DNA of 64,000 nucleotides from Geodermatophilus amargosae (lineage in GTDB: Bacteria > Actinomycetota > Actinomycetes > Mycobacteriales > Geodermatophilaceae). Position 1 is the stretch's first letter. Every line of letters begins with the position of its first letter. Shown here in pieces: positions 39,001 through 46,820 of this stretch. The notes beneath the pieces are model-generated. The model saw only the letters and a program-made list of their open reading frames with translations, was not told the origin of the DNA and ran no database searches. The translations under genes and the position numbers were made by a program. Location of the stretch: positions 37,176 to 101,175 of the forward strand of contig NZ_FPBA01000021.1 of assembly GCF_900116515.1 (NCBI RefSeq). Reading direction: 5' to 3'.

Positions 39001-42000
39001 CGAGCACGTCCGGGCCAGCCAGCGGTGCACCTAGTGCCACCACCGCGGCGACCGCGTCGGCGTGCGCGGCCGCGAAAGCGGCCGCCACGACCCCGGTGTA
39101 CGAGTGCCCGACCAGGACGATGCGCGTGCCTGCGGTGCGCACGGCACGCACCCGCTCGACGACCCGCAGGAGACGGGCGACGACGGCGTCGACCTTGGCC
39201 GTCCCGTCGTCGGCCAGGTCCACCACGTAGGCGTCGGCCGACCCGATCGCACCCAGGTCGGCCCGCATCGGGTCGATCCCGGGTCGACGCAGGGACACCC
39301 GCTCCGCGACCGGACCAGCGACCCCGACCAGCGCCTCCCACGCGCCCAACTCGGCCAGCCCACTGTCCAGCGCGACGAGCACGACATCGCCGCCGCCCGA
39401 CCGGGCATCGGCGATCAGACCGGCCACGGCTGCGACCGCCTCAACGGCCGCGGGAATCCGGCCGTGGTCCGCCTGGACCAGCAACTCCGTCCACGCCGGC
39501 GAGCCCGGCAGCGCGGTCACGACCGCGATCAGGCCGTCGGAACCGGCCAACGCGTCGGCCAGCAGGTCGATCAGGCCCGCGCCCACCTCGTCCGTGACGC
39601 CGTCCAGGCCGGCCCCGAGCACACCGGCTAGCTGCAGCCGCCGTGCCAGCGCTATCAGGTCCGCGCCAGTCGGGGCGGCTCCCCAGAACCCGATCCCGTC
39701 CTCGTCGGCGTCGTCCTCCTGGTCGGCACCGATCACGGCGGCCGGCGGGGCGTCGGCGGCGAGCACGGCCGACGGCCAGCTCGACGGCGGGCCGTCGGGC
39801 GCGAGCCAGGACAGGAACTCGACCGCACTCTCCCCCGAGCGGTGCAGGGGTGCCGACCACGGCGTCGCCGCCGTTCCGGCGCCCTGCACTGGCGGCACCG
39901 AACCGGGGGGGCCGTCGACGCCGTCCGGGGTAAGCACCGCCTGCACCACCTGCAGGGCGGTCACCGGGAACGGGGTGCCGTCGCTGCCGATGGCGTCGTC
40001 GAACAGCATCGCCTGCACCGACCGGGTCAGCGCCGCCAGCGGATCGTCGAGCAGCGTCCGCAGGTCGAACGGATCGGGCGGCGGCGCCGTCGGCAGCGAC
40101 GGCCACCGGCTGGTCGGGGCGCCCGCCACGGCGGCGAGCAGGCTGCCGATCGAGCCGCCCATCGCCTCGGCGCCGGCGACGACCAGTATGCGGACAGCGG
40201 CCCACAGCTCGTCCGGGCCGAGTCCGGCGCCGAGGCCGAGGTCCGGCGAGTCCGCGCCCGCGCCGGGCAGACGCACCTCGCCGAGATCCACCGTAACCCC
40301 GCCGGCGCCCAGGTGGACGCCCGCAATCGTCGCCGCCACTTTGGCGGACGCGCCCGGTGCCCAGTCGACCGTGATCGTCACCGTGTCCGCGGTGACGGTG
40401 ACCCCGCCGGCTGCCGCCGGGCCGGGCAGGTCGGCGATCCGCAGCTCCAGCCGCTGGGCCCCCGGTGCGACGGCGACCGCCCCACCGTCCGGGGTCAGGT
40501 CGGCGCCGACCAGCGTCGGCTGCCACTGCAGGACCACCGACGGGGTGGTCGGCGTCGCCGCCACCTCGACGTCGGCCCGCAGGCCCAACCGGATCCGCAC
40601 GTCGTCCCCGGCGCCACCGCCGCCGTCGTCCCGGCAGACCACGGCGAGTCGCACGAAGCTCCCGGCCGGCGCCGGGAGGTGGTCGAGCCTGATCAACCAC
40701 GGACCGGCTGCGGAGCCCTCCACAGCCACGGCGTCGAGCGGGCCGCCGGGATCGCCACCGAGCAGGGCCCATACGGCGCGCACGAGCGGGGCGAAGCCGG
40801 CGGCGTCGGCGCGCAGCGCCCGGTAGTAGCGGGACAGTGCCTGCACAGGATCGGAGATGAGGAGCGCGGCATCGACCGCCGGAGCACCCGCGGGCCGCGC
40901 CAGCCCCATCAGGGTCAGCACCGCCTCCGCGGTGTTGCCGGCACCGGTGCCGGCAACAAACGCGTCGGCGAGAGCTGTCGCCGCACCGCCGACGAGCGCG
41001 TCGACGCTGGAGAGGTCCAGGAGCGCGATCTCGACCGGCGGGGCTCCCGGTTGGGGACGGACGCGGACCTCGTTCAGCGCCAGTAGCGGCTCGATCCGGT
41101 CGCCGGCCCAGCGCAACCCGGCCCGCACCCCGCCCACCCGGAAATCCGGATCGGCCACCGGTCCGGCGGCGTACAGCGGTCCGGCACCCCGGGGTGCGTG
41201 GACGACGATCTCCACAGAGTCCAGCAGCCCCGGTGGAAGCTCGGCGTCCAGCGGCAGGGTGAGCACCCGCGCCGCGGCCACGACGGCCGCGTCGATGGTG
41301 GGGGACGCCCAGCGCACCTGCAGGTTCACGAGGACGGCAGCGGGCGTGGGCGGCGCGGCCGCGCGGACCGCTACCGCCAAGTCGATCGCGACGTCGGCCA
41401 GCTCGAACAGCCGCACCACGGCGGGAGCGGCCTCGGTCGGCACTCCCGCGCCCGCCGACACCTCGGTGCCGAGGAGCCCGGCGAGATGGTCGAGCCAGGC
41501 ACGCAGCGGCAGTTCCGCGCCGCCCGGCGCACCGACCAGCCGGGCCACCCACGCCCGGAAGGCCTCGCCGCCGGGCACGAGCGGGAGCGGAGGAACGTCG
41601 TCACCAAGGCCTAGCAGGCCCGGGAGGTGGGCGGCGACGATCCGCACCTGCTCCGGCACCTCGGGTCCGACGAACCCGAGCAGCAGCTGCACGACTCCGG
41701 CCAGCAGCGTGCCGACGGCAGCACCGGAGAGCGGGTCGAACTCGACGACCGGGGCCCCGGGTCGCTCGATCCGCAGGACGAAGCGGCACCGGTCGGCGTG
41801 CGGCGGCGCCACCAGCTCGGCGCCGGCGGCCACGGTGCCGACCGCGCCGGGGAGCTCCAGCCGAACCTCCAGGCGGGCGGGGACCTCGACGGAGGCCGCG
41901 ACCGAGACCGCGGTGTTCCCCGATCCGCGCACGAGGGGCACCGCTAGAGATACCGTCACCCCGTCGGTGCGGTCGACGAGCTCGGCGGCCACCCCCAGCA

Positions 42001-42277
42001 CGACGACCGGCGCTGCGGGCAGATCGGAGCTGTCAACCGTGATCAGGACCTGCAGCGGACCTTCCTGGACTAGGACGTAGCGCGCTCCCGCCGGCCCGGT
42101 GCTGGGCAGCAGCGCCGGCAACAGCTCGAGCAACGCGGTGCGCTGCGCGCGGTCGGACAACAGGCGGCCTACATGACCGGCCGGATCGGCGAAAAAGTCG
42201 GCCGAGATCCGCCCGTTGACCAGCACGCCGAGTGCGGTCCCGGCCGCGGTTACCGCGTCAAGGGCCATCACCGCCAT
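32996..42277 (-). CDS. Giant 3,093-residue protein with DUF6603-like region
   Basis: A single uninterrupted 9.3-kb gene. Most of it consists of beta-rich, valine/alanine/glycine-heavy segments repeating the theme 'GVSLSLRPEVLG' and 'GLPxGAARPSG'. Near residue 1056 the segment TRIVLVGHSYTGVVAAAFAA followed by VVALGAPLAG copies the nucleophile elbow of lipase-type alpha/beta hydrolases. Residues about 2150-2600 match my memory of DUF6603 proteins: VLGLAGGIGYNRRLRVP, GGYRDGFPVPAHWPRVDRVG, KGGSYFALTHSALMVGASVQ. The C-terminus is proline-rich then strand-rich. No signal peptide seen. Start: ATG at 42277 or the TGATG-coupled ATG at 42268. Confidence 0.82.
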   Translation of the reverse strand: MAVMALDAVTAAGTALGVLVNGRISADFFADPAGHVGRLLSDRAQRTALLELLPALLPSTGPAGARYVLVQEGPLQVLITVDSSDLPAAPVVVLGVAAELVDRTDGVTVSLAVPLVRGSGNTAVSVAASVEVPARLEVRLELPGAVGTVAAGAELVAPPHADRCRFVLRIERPGAPVVEFDPLSGAAVGTLLAGVVQLLLGFVGPEVPEQVRIVAAHLPGLLGLGDDVPPLPLVPGGEAFRAWVARLVGAPGGAELPLRAWLDHLAGLLGTEVSAGAGVPTEAAPAVVRLFELADVAIDLAVAVRAAAPPTPAAVLVNLQVRWASPTIDAAVVAAARVLTLPLDAELPPGLLDSVEIVVHAPRGAGPLYAAGPVADPDFRVGGVRAGLRWAGDRIEPLLALNEVRVRPQPGAPPVEIALLDLSSVDALVGGAATALADAFVAGTGAGNTAEAVLTLMGLARPAGAPAVDAALLISDPVQALSRYYRALRADAAGFAPLVRAVWALLGGDPGGPLDAVAVEGSAAGPWLIRLDHLPAPAGSFVRLAVVCRDDGGGGAGDDVRIRLGLRADVEVAATPTTPSVVLQWQPTLVGADLTPDGGAVAVAPGAQRLELRIADLPGPAAAGGVTVTADTVTITVDWAPGASAKVAATIAGVHLGAGGVTVDLGEVRLPGAGADSPDLGLGAGLGPDELWAAVRILVVAGAEAMGGSIGSLLAAVAGAPTSRWPSLPTAPPPDPFDLRTLLDDPLAALTRSVQAMLFDDAIGSDGTPFPVTALQVVQAVLTPDGVDGPPGSVPPVQGAGTAATPWSAPLHRSGESAVEFLSWLAPDGPPSSWPSAVLAADAPPAAVIGADQEDDADEDGIGFWGAAPTGADLIALARRLQLAGVLGAGLDGVTDEVGAGLIDLLADALAGSDGLIAVVTALPGSPAWTELLVQADHGRIPAAVEAVAAVAGLIADARSGGGDVVLVALDSGLAELGAWEALVGVAGPVAERVSLRRPGIDPMRADLGAIGSADAYVVDLADDGTAKVDAVVARLLRVVERVRAVRTAGTRIVLVGHSYTGVVAAAFAAAHADAVAAVVALGAPLAGPDVLVGASSIAEAVRLVAVLGANGLTGPAGAAVTSLGVLLDGQVTEPGIAPVPRPFPAAAFARGAAALPEVSVPAVAVAGVVPDDLRSALRSALDTAAPPARATEPVELRYGMRFGLVLPAAPDEPDVSVDVRVDAGGAPGVEVRVRIISPDGWVLGGPGDGSVATTRVRWVEMRGWTAGGGGIELVLHDAWWSGFGAARVTLDHPAGGPLLDALVQQWRAASTGGALRRVLDALIDIGLVARAGGRATVLADAVTALATDPAGYLAPRLPALLDRTAGLFGLHKDAGAAAGVGPWRLIHQRLPVELVVTAAPWRAEVRTTGAGLPVGRTTRVRGGVDATAGPAAAAAGELVVDTGATVLRATSDGPAVTIGLPGQAGPLTLLPADAATLRARLLPIVPSAVAGAVLGTVLGELTGIALRPIAPLLDDPLGWLRASLSWDGALDPQRVRALLAALGDLTGLDGGEAPIVLPGGVAVDATATESVVQLSIGTDPPLSTGDPNDPVTVDLAVGIGLPPVGAARPSGSITARIPLPGPWQHLEIAFATTATGVSLSLRPEVLGTTITLLPTVSGLDALAGAAAGRLLPTVLDELVAGLSAEPGSHDALDAAVAVASALGIADAVTGTFDGAALATLVADVQSGALTGDGPARAGAVAALLGRVLGPATVQHTAGEPTVGVVLAGGALVAEADLADPFGVGITATGLQLGLITADIAVRGSTAAASARLTVAPSFDVGRGLVLTPALAAEVTAAGVRIELRPLGDDQVLVPLAPAAALPGPQQLAVLARRLAVPVAVRLAIEVLDPRPAPAGTQGMDRQLWAGGPTAADLVVAAGVATRTATGLEVLPGGPQPAGLARGVVDVLRGQEVALGDTGLAVGLAVDGDVVGLALHGAVAVPASDLVVAVRLGVPPEAGPGWDPTGMGLQVLLLSLPAAGDPVVMPRLRLGGVGLALSRADGAPLIDTTVLRIGAIAGTVLVTVPLTGPGALSPSDTFRGAVELTDIGLPIAAGGNGGNPVAASLLQSRGPGDATPANPPVSILVGTTDGGLVVRFAGQPSVRIPVHRTFGPLTIEELAFGFEGAPAPVHGRVGIGVTGGIAVGPLAIGVQDLTLEVPLGAPADLEKWGLDLAGLALRFEAGVVNVVGGLLRTTAPNGTVQYDGSLAVSVAGRTLSAVGSYARPVDDIGSYTSLFVFVSVPFPLGGPPYFFVLGLAGGIGYNRRLRVPDDPLAVPTFPLVAALSGTEGDPMAALRRVATDVPPSRGSFWVAGGVRFTTFGLLQGTALAYVALDRGLELGLLGLLQLQLPPGAPIVSVELALSARFSTVDMMLSVRAGLTRNSWLLSQDCRLTGGFAFVAWFNKPEVLLTIGGYRDGFPVPAHWPRVDRVGLQWAVADGIVVKGGSYFALTHSALMVGASVQVTARFGPIRAWLTAGFDATITWDPFAYDVTAWISIGVALHIEICFIGCISKDIGGELGAWLHIEGPPLHGSVRASFLGFTIPVEFGQHSPQPFLTWAEVVTKYLSTGTAGRPATPVAVASGVRPGAGEAKGGPADPLPVGAEVVLTVGSTMPARTWRLVGATAGEQGPPFAVPDRVDVVPAGPAFAASAGRVRAVLTVMVQRFNGVDWQTLPAAELDRALVTAAPAGFPAAVWSSALAVDPLAPMVTALGSVQVRFPSAREERTGALGAASSIALATLVEETPVRGLPLPAPPVPAPPDNAPPPAAPPPLAPPLPVAPVAVSSRLHTVLEARAARVRPSGGPVRLAAGAAAVWDVPGAARLRLRGSGGRVRLVALSGAGGPLADLTLPGRQVPAQARRLSAEASRIVVVGGADTGPAGWQSHSMLVQVGPATLLAPGATVLAATALRAVAVTPGAGEVRRLPASAVVATQPRLTTILPAGTTVVIVQAFARAGAATSADGVSVRLDDAIGDPQELTDGSRLALVVAVDLPEAVQVVVDCDERWWPAGVVGVTGDPATWADRLRAEPDAVLVTNPAGSRSVPVIEEIEERTRG

Positions 42278-44442
42278 CCGGCGAACGAGCCCGGGCGGGC
42301 GCTGAGCCCGTCGGGTGTCTTGTCGAGCAGGGACATCACGTACCCGAGCCGCTTGTCCGGTGAGACGCCGCGGCGGCTGCGCCGGCCGCCCAGGACCAGC
42401 AGGAAGCGCTGCAGCGTCGCGTCGTTGAGGCGATTGGTCCCCGGTACGTGCGCGGCGGCGACGGCGGCGGCGACCGAGCCCGCCTCCGTGGTCAGCGCCG
42501 CCTGGACCCGGTTCCACGCGGCCGTGATGATGTTGTCGGCGTTGAGGTCGACGAGCGCCGACGGGGCATTGATGTGCACATCGGCCGCGATGGCGGCGGC
42601 CCCCTCGGAGGAGAGCAGCTCGGTCAACTCGTGCCGATGACCGCACCACGATTGACCGGCCGTCACGGTGACCTCGCCGATCAGGCGCGTGAAGCGGAAC
42701 GCAGCCTGCTGCATCTGCGTCGTCCAGACCTCGGGGGTCGTCGTCATGGCCAACCGGAACCGAGCTGCCCAATCCGGTGCAGCTCGGCGCCGGAGGGTCT
42801 CCGCGCCGTTTTTGTCCAGCTCGACCGTCCAGCCGAGCAGCTCGAACCGGCCACGGTTCTTGCCCTTGATCGGCGCCAGCTCGCCTTCGGGCAGGTTGGC
42901 GGGATCGGCGCCGGCGGTGAGCCGCAGCACCGTCGCAAACGAGGGGTAGTACTCCTCTATTGCGTTGGCTGCACCGCCCGTGAACGCCAGCGGGTTGTCC
43001 GCGACGACCGTTTGGACGGGGTCCGTGGCGATCCGTCCCTTGCTGTCGCAGATCGCCACCGCGAGGCCGTGCATGCCGAAGTGCAGGTCGAACAGCAGCG
43101 GCTCGCGGGCTCGCAGCCGCTCCAGCAGCGCCGGACCTTCCTTATTAACGTGCAACGACCACTGCTGGCAGCCGAAGGAGAGCAATGCCATGTCGGCCAT
43201 CCGGACCCCATCGAGCTGTCCCTCCAGCGGAGCGATGGCGAGCGACGCCGCGATCCTCGCGGCGAAAATCTTGTCGGCCACCGTCGCCGCGGGTCCTGCC
43301 GACGGGCCGGGCCGTCCGATCGAGGCACGGTAGGCGGCGTAGACGTCCCCGGGCTTGAGCACGCCGGGCACGGCGGGGCCGAACCAGACGCTCTGGTCCC
43401 TCTTCTGCTTCGCGCTGTCGGCGCCGACCTCGATGCGCCGCCCGAGGGCCATCGCAGCTTTGCTGGATCGCGGCAGCCCGGGCGCCGAGAGGGGCGGCTC
43501 GACCTTCGCACGGGCCGGCAGCCGCTGGTCCAGCCCGAAGTATCGCTGCTGGGCGTCTTTCGGCTGCAGCAGCGCCGCGCCGAGCCGGTCGCGCGACGCA
43601 CCGGCCGCGAGCACGGTGAAGCAGGCACGGAGCACGCCGTGCCCACCGGTGGTCGCAGAGACCAGGTCCAGCTCCGGGTCCCGCAACGCTGCGACCAAGG
43701 CGGTCGCCAGCTCCGCTCGACGATCGACGGGCGGTTGCCCAGTAGCCTGCAGCGCCCGCAGCACCTCGACCGTGTAGATCACCGCGTCGTAAGGGTTGCG
43801 GCGCAGCCGTTCCGCGAGGGCGGCGCCGATACCCGGCAGCGTCGTGACGGGTGCCGGCCCGATCGCGGTCAGCAGGTCGGCGGCGACCCGGGCGCGGAGC
43901 CGGTCCGGGCCCTGGTCCGCCGGGGGCCGCAAGGGATCAGCGCCAGTCAATAGGCGCGCGACCCTACCGATCCGGGAGTAGTCGGTGATCCCCCCGGCTG
44001 GCGCCGTCAGCTCCCCGACGTCGAGCACCCAGCCCGCCGCGACGTGCTGGACGGGCAGGGGCACCAGCGCGCCGACGTTCCAGTTGGCGTCCATGGCCGC
44101 CACCGAGTCCCACCCCAGTCGCCGCAACAGCAGTACGGCCATGTCGACGACCTTTGGCAACTTCCCGCGGTCCACGGCCGGCAACGTGTTGCGAGCTAGG
44201 TCGTACAGCCGATCGGCCACGCCCAGCGGCGTCGCCTCCGGACCGAGCACCACCTGCAGGAGCGGACGATCCCGATCCGGTATGGCGGTCGCTCCGGCTC
44301 CAGTCTTGACCAGGCTGCCGATCGTCAACACGATTGGCGTCTCCGGCAGGAAGTCCGCGTTCCGCGCGGCGGGACCGATCGGCAGCGGAGCGGCCGCGAG
44401 CCCGGCCGCCGCCAGTAGACCTGACACAAGCGTCGTCGGCAT
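42268..44442 (-). CDS. 724-residue protein with lysozyme-like motif, first gene of giant operon
   Basis: The first gene of the five-gene unit. Near the middle, EGQLDGVRMADMALLSFGCQQW followed by a histidine and GPALLERLR (given in parts) resembles the 'EGGFDAVNTYDRAxxSFGxxQW' segment of peptidoglycan-acting lysozyme or chitosanase-like domains from phage and injection systems. That would make the glutamate of EG the candidate acid. A helix-hairpin-helix-like stretch (TLPGIGAALAERLRRNP) is near residue 205. The N-terminus (SGLLAAAGLAAAPLPIG) is hydrophobic but without a clear signal peptide. Its stop overlaps the giant gene's start. The enzyme assignment is inference. Confidence 0.75.
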   Translation of the reverse strand: MPTTLVSGLLAAAGLAAAPLPIGPAARNADFLPETPIVLTIGSLVKTGAGATAIPDRDRPLLQVVLGPEATPLGVADRLYDLARNTLPAVDRGKLPKVVDMAVLLLRRLGWDSVAAMDANWNVGALVPLPVQHVAAGWVLDVGELTAPAGGITDYSRIGRVARLLTGADPLRPPADQGPDRLRARVAADLLTAIGPAPVTTLPGIGAALAERLRRNPYDAVIYTVEVLRALQATGQPPVDRRAELATALVAALRDPELDLVSATTGGHGVLRACFTVLAAGASRDRLGAALLQPKDAQQRYFGLDQRLPARAKVEPPLSAPGLPRSSKAAMALGRRIEVGADSAKQKRDQSVWFGPAVPGVLKPGDVYAAYRASIGRPGPSAGPAATVADKIFAARIAASLAIAPLEGQLDGVRMADMALLSFGCQQWSLHVNKEGPALLERLRAREPLLFDLHFGMHGLAVAICDSKGRIATDPVQTVVADNPLAFTGGAANAIEEYYPSFATVLRLTAGADPANLPEGELAPIKGKNRGRFELLGWTVELDKNGAETLRRRAAPDWAARFRLAMTTTPEVWTTQMQQAAFRFTRLIGEVTVTAGQSWCGHRHELTELLSSEGAAAIAADVHINAPSALVDLNADNIITAAWNRVQAALTTEAGSVAAAVAAAHVPGTNRLNDATLQRFLLVLGGRRSRRGVSPDKRLGYVMSLLDKTPDGLSARPGSFAGWR

Positions 44443-44512
44443 GCACCCGCCCCTGTGGTCCCGCGCTCGAACTCGTCGGTCGCGCGCGTCGTTACGTCTG
44501 GCTCATTCGAAG

Positions 44513-44543
44513 CGATTCGAACCCCTAACCTTCTGATCCGTAG
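44513..44543 (-). other. 3' half of tRNA-Arg(ACG), probable attachment-site relic
   Basis: The minus strand reads ACTACGGATCAGAAGG followed by TTAGGGGTTCGAATC. This is the anticodon loop (ACG), anticodon stem 3' side, variable loop and T-arm as I remember them from actinobacterial tRNA-Arg(ACG). After GAATC it diverges (GCTTCGAATGAG instead of CCTTCGGGCGC), and there is no 5' half. Integrases that target this tRNA leave exactly such a 3' segment, so it is probably an att scar. Confidence 0.65.
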
Positions 44544-44677
44544 TTCCAATGCTGTCGCACTCGTGGTCGGAATGTCACGTCTTGACATGGACTGCGGGAC
44601 ATGTACTGGGGATTGCTGCACGACCAGGTGACATCTGATCTGTGGTGCCTGGAGGTGCCGCTGAAAGGGTGTTCACC

Positions 44678-44970
44678 GTGCCCAAGCCCTACCCCAAGGA
44701 GTTCCGCGACGACGTCGTGAAGTTCGCCCGCAACCGTAAGCCGGGCCAGCACCTGAACAAGATCTCGGCCGACTTCGGGATCAGCGAGTCCTGCCTGACG
44801 AAGTGGATGAAGGCCCCCGACGTCGAAGACGGGTCAAGCCCGGCACCACGGCGGCGGAGAACGCCGACCTGCCGGAGGCCCGCAAGCGGATCCGGCTGCT
44901 GGGGCAGGAGAACGAGGTCCTGCGCCGCGCGGCGGCCCATCTGTCCCAGGCGAACCTGCCGGGAAAATGA
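44678..44970 (+). pseudogene. IS3 transposase OrfA with frameshift
   Basis: A helix-turn-helix OrfA begins VPKPYPKEFRDDVVKFARN at the GTG 44678 and shows ISADFGISESCLTKWMK. At about 44838 one base is missing (GACGGGTCAAG). The rest, ENADLPEARKRIRLLGQENE and LRRAAAHLSQANLPGK, continues in another frame to a TGA at 44968-44970 that overlaps the OrfB ATG. The leucine-zipper half is therefore out of frame. The intact IS3 copy at 53030-53335 gives the expected arrangement. Programmed shifting normally occurs at the OrfA/OrfB junction, not here. Confidence 0.75.
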
Positions 44971-45704
44971 TCTACCCGCTCGTCCAAGAGCTCGCCGTCA
45001 ACGGCATCCCCGTGACGGTGACGCGCCGGGTCTTGAAGATTGCCTGCCAGCCCTACTACCGGTGGCTGACCGCCCCGGTCACCGCCAGCGACCTGGTCGC
45101 CGCCTACCGGGCCGACGCGCCGTTCGACGCCCACCGGGACGACCCGGAGTTCGGCTACCAGCTGCTCCTCGAGGAGGCCGCCGCGAACGGGCAGCCGATG
45201 ACCGCGCGCACCGCCTGGGCGATCTGCGCGGCCAACCGGTGGTGGAGCGCGTTCGGCAAGCCCAGTCGGGGCAAGGGCGCCCGGCCCGGACCGCCGGTGC
45301 ACGACGACCGGGTCAACCGGGTGTTCTCCGCGCAGGAGCCCAACCAGCTGTGGCTGACCGACATCACCAAGCACCGCACCGCCGGGGGCAAACTCCACCT
45401 GTGCGCGGTCAAGGACGTGCACTCCAACTGGATCGCCGGCTACTCCATCAGCGACCGGGTGAAGTCGCGGCTCGCGGTCACCGCCCTGAACAACGCCGTC
45501 GCCCGGCACCACGCCGACGGCGCGGACGTGGCCGGCTGCATCGTGCACTCCAATCGCGGCTTGCAGTTCCGCAGCCGGAAGTTCGTCCATGCGCTCAACC
45601 GGCATGAGCTGTCCGGATCGATGGGCCGCGTCGGCGCAGCCGGTGATAACGCGGCCATGGAGTCCTTCTTCGCACTGCTGCAGAACAAGCTGCTCGACCG
45701 CCGT
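44967..45704 (+). pseudogene. IS3 transposase OrfB, 3' end lost
   Basis: The integrase-core transposase begins MIYPLVQELAVNGIPV. It has WLTDITKH (first Asp), VHSNRGLQFRS (second position Asn instead of Asp) and NAAMESFFALLQ (Glu). Homology to the intact IS3 OrfB stops after LLDRR at 45704. The last 40 or so residues (RRRQRRLGRLTPIEFE in the intact copy) are replaced by unrelated sequence, although the frame stays open to 45965. A recombination or insertion has removed the right end of the element. Confidence 0.78.
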
Positions 45705-46085
45705 GCCTCGTGCCTCGTGGCTCTGGGGCGCATGGGACTGACAGACAGTGAAGGCACGCATAGGTCATGGGGGCTATGGCCGAGCCGGGGTGCTCCGTAT
45801 GCCCGCTTCCTCGTCGACTGCAACAGCATGCGTGGATGTGATCAATCAACCGAGAGCCGACGACGTGGTCGAGGTCTCACGAAGAGGTTCGTGGGACCAC
45901 TGGATATGGGCGAGGTCGGTGGAAGGCAGTTCCGATCGCGGCTCTTGGCAGGCGCGACCACCTGAGGTTTGACCGTGCACTCCGCCCTCACGACGCTAGA
46001 GCGGGCGGAGGGAGAACTCCGTGGAGCACTCCGCTAGCGGTGACTTCCGCGCACCGCGGCCGAGTCCGAGGGAAGGCGGCCATAC
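45705..46085. other. Non-coding junction upstream of protease cassette
   Basis: These 381 bases begin where the IS3 copy breaks off. I see no gene. TGCACTCCGCC (45975-45985) and GGAGCACTCCGC near 46023 are similar short motifs, and an inverted repeat CTCCGCCC (45979-45986) / GGGCGGAG (46004-46011) precedes the protease gene. The promoter of the plus-strand cassette should be here. Confidence 0.5.
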
Positions 46086-46784
46086 ATGGACGACATCGAG
46101 CTCCGTGACATTCGCGTATGCATTGACCGCAAGGTCCCGCCCAAGACCGCCAACGAGCGGATGGCTCTCGTTAAGGGCTCGTTGTGGCCACCCAACATTG
46201 GCGTCACGGTGTCCTTCCTCGACGGAGAAGAGATCCTGCACCAGCGGGTTCGAGACGTCGCCCGGCAGTGGGAGGACTACGTCGCCCAGTTGAGATTCTT
46301 CTTTAGGGACGGTGTCGACCGCAGAGCCGATATCCGCATCTCCTTCACCGAGCGGGGCTCCTGGTCCTACATCGGCACGGACTGCCTCTCGATTACCGGC
46401 GACCGGCCCACCATGAACTTCGGCTGGCTGTCCGCGACGAGCCCGGAGGAGGAGCTCCGCCGCGTGGTGTTGCACGAGTTCGGTCATGCTCTCGGCTGCC
46501 TCCATGAGCACCAGAATCCCGCCGGGGGGATCAAGTGGAACAAGGACGCGGTTTACGCCTACTACGCCGGGCCTCCGAACTACTGGTCCAAGGAAGATGT
46601 AGACCACAACCTCTTCGATGTCTACAACAAAGACCTGACCGTGTACACCAGCGTGGACCCGCGATCGATTATGATGTACCCGATCGACCGCCGGTTCACC
46701 CTCGACGGACTCGAGGTCAGGCTCAACACGGACTTGTCCGACCAGGACAAGCGATTCATCGGCGGTCCTGAGGCCTACGGGTGA
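46086..46784 (+). CDS. Astacin-like M12A-type zinc metalloprotease
   Basis: A 232-residue single-domain metzincin. The zinc motif HEFGHALGCLHEH (His130, Glu131, His134, His140) and the Met-turn SIMMYPID (Met196/Met197) with the expected tyrosine give a complete astacin-type active site. No signal peptide or propeptide is visible, so it would be cytoplasmic unless exported by another route; secreted astacins normally have both. The N-terminus MDDIELRDIRVCIDRKVPP has no known match. A GGAAGG site precedes the ATG. It is first in a three-gene set with the caspase and GH13 genes, 36 bases before the caspase. Confidence 0.88.
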   Translation: MDDIELRDIRVCIDRKVPPKTANERMALVKGSLWPPNIGVTVSFLDGEEILHQRVRDVARQWEDYVAQLRFFFRDGVDRRADIRISFTERGSWSYIGTDCLSITGDRPTMNFGWLSATSPEEELRRVVLHEFGHALGCLHEHQNPAGGIKWNKDAVYAYYAGPPNYWSKEDVDHNLFDVYNKDLTVYTSVDPRSIMMYPIDRRFTLDGLEVRLNTDLSDQDKRFIGGPEAYG

Positions 46785-46820
46785 GCGAGACGGCGGTGAC
46801 TTCGCGCCGGAGGTGGGCAG

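Noticed and set aside
42278..42772. N-terminal extension of the giant gene
   Set aside because: It overlaps the 724-residue gene in a shifted frame and is low-complexity; the coupled ATG at 42277 or 42268 is preferred.
27516..44442. Contractile injection system interpretation of the giant operon
   Set aside because: The size and a lysozyme-like motif invite it, but no sheath, tube, baseplate, LysM or AAA+ gene is present.
44678..45607. OrfA of the first IS3 as one long open frame
   Set aside because: After 44838 this frame no longer encodes the leucine zipper; the conserved sequence is in a different frame, so the long frame is accidental.
45705..45965. C-terminal part of the first IS3 OrfB frame
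   Set aside because: The frame is open but unrelated to the intact OrfB C-terminus, so it is read-through into foreign sequence.
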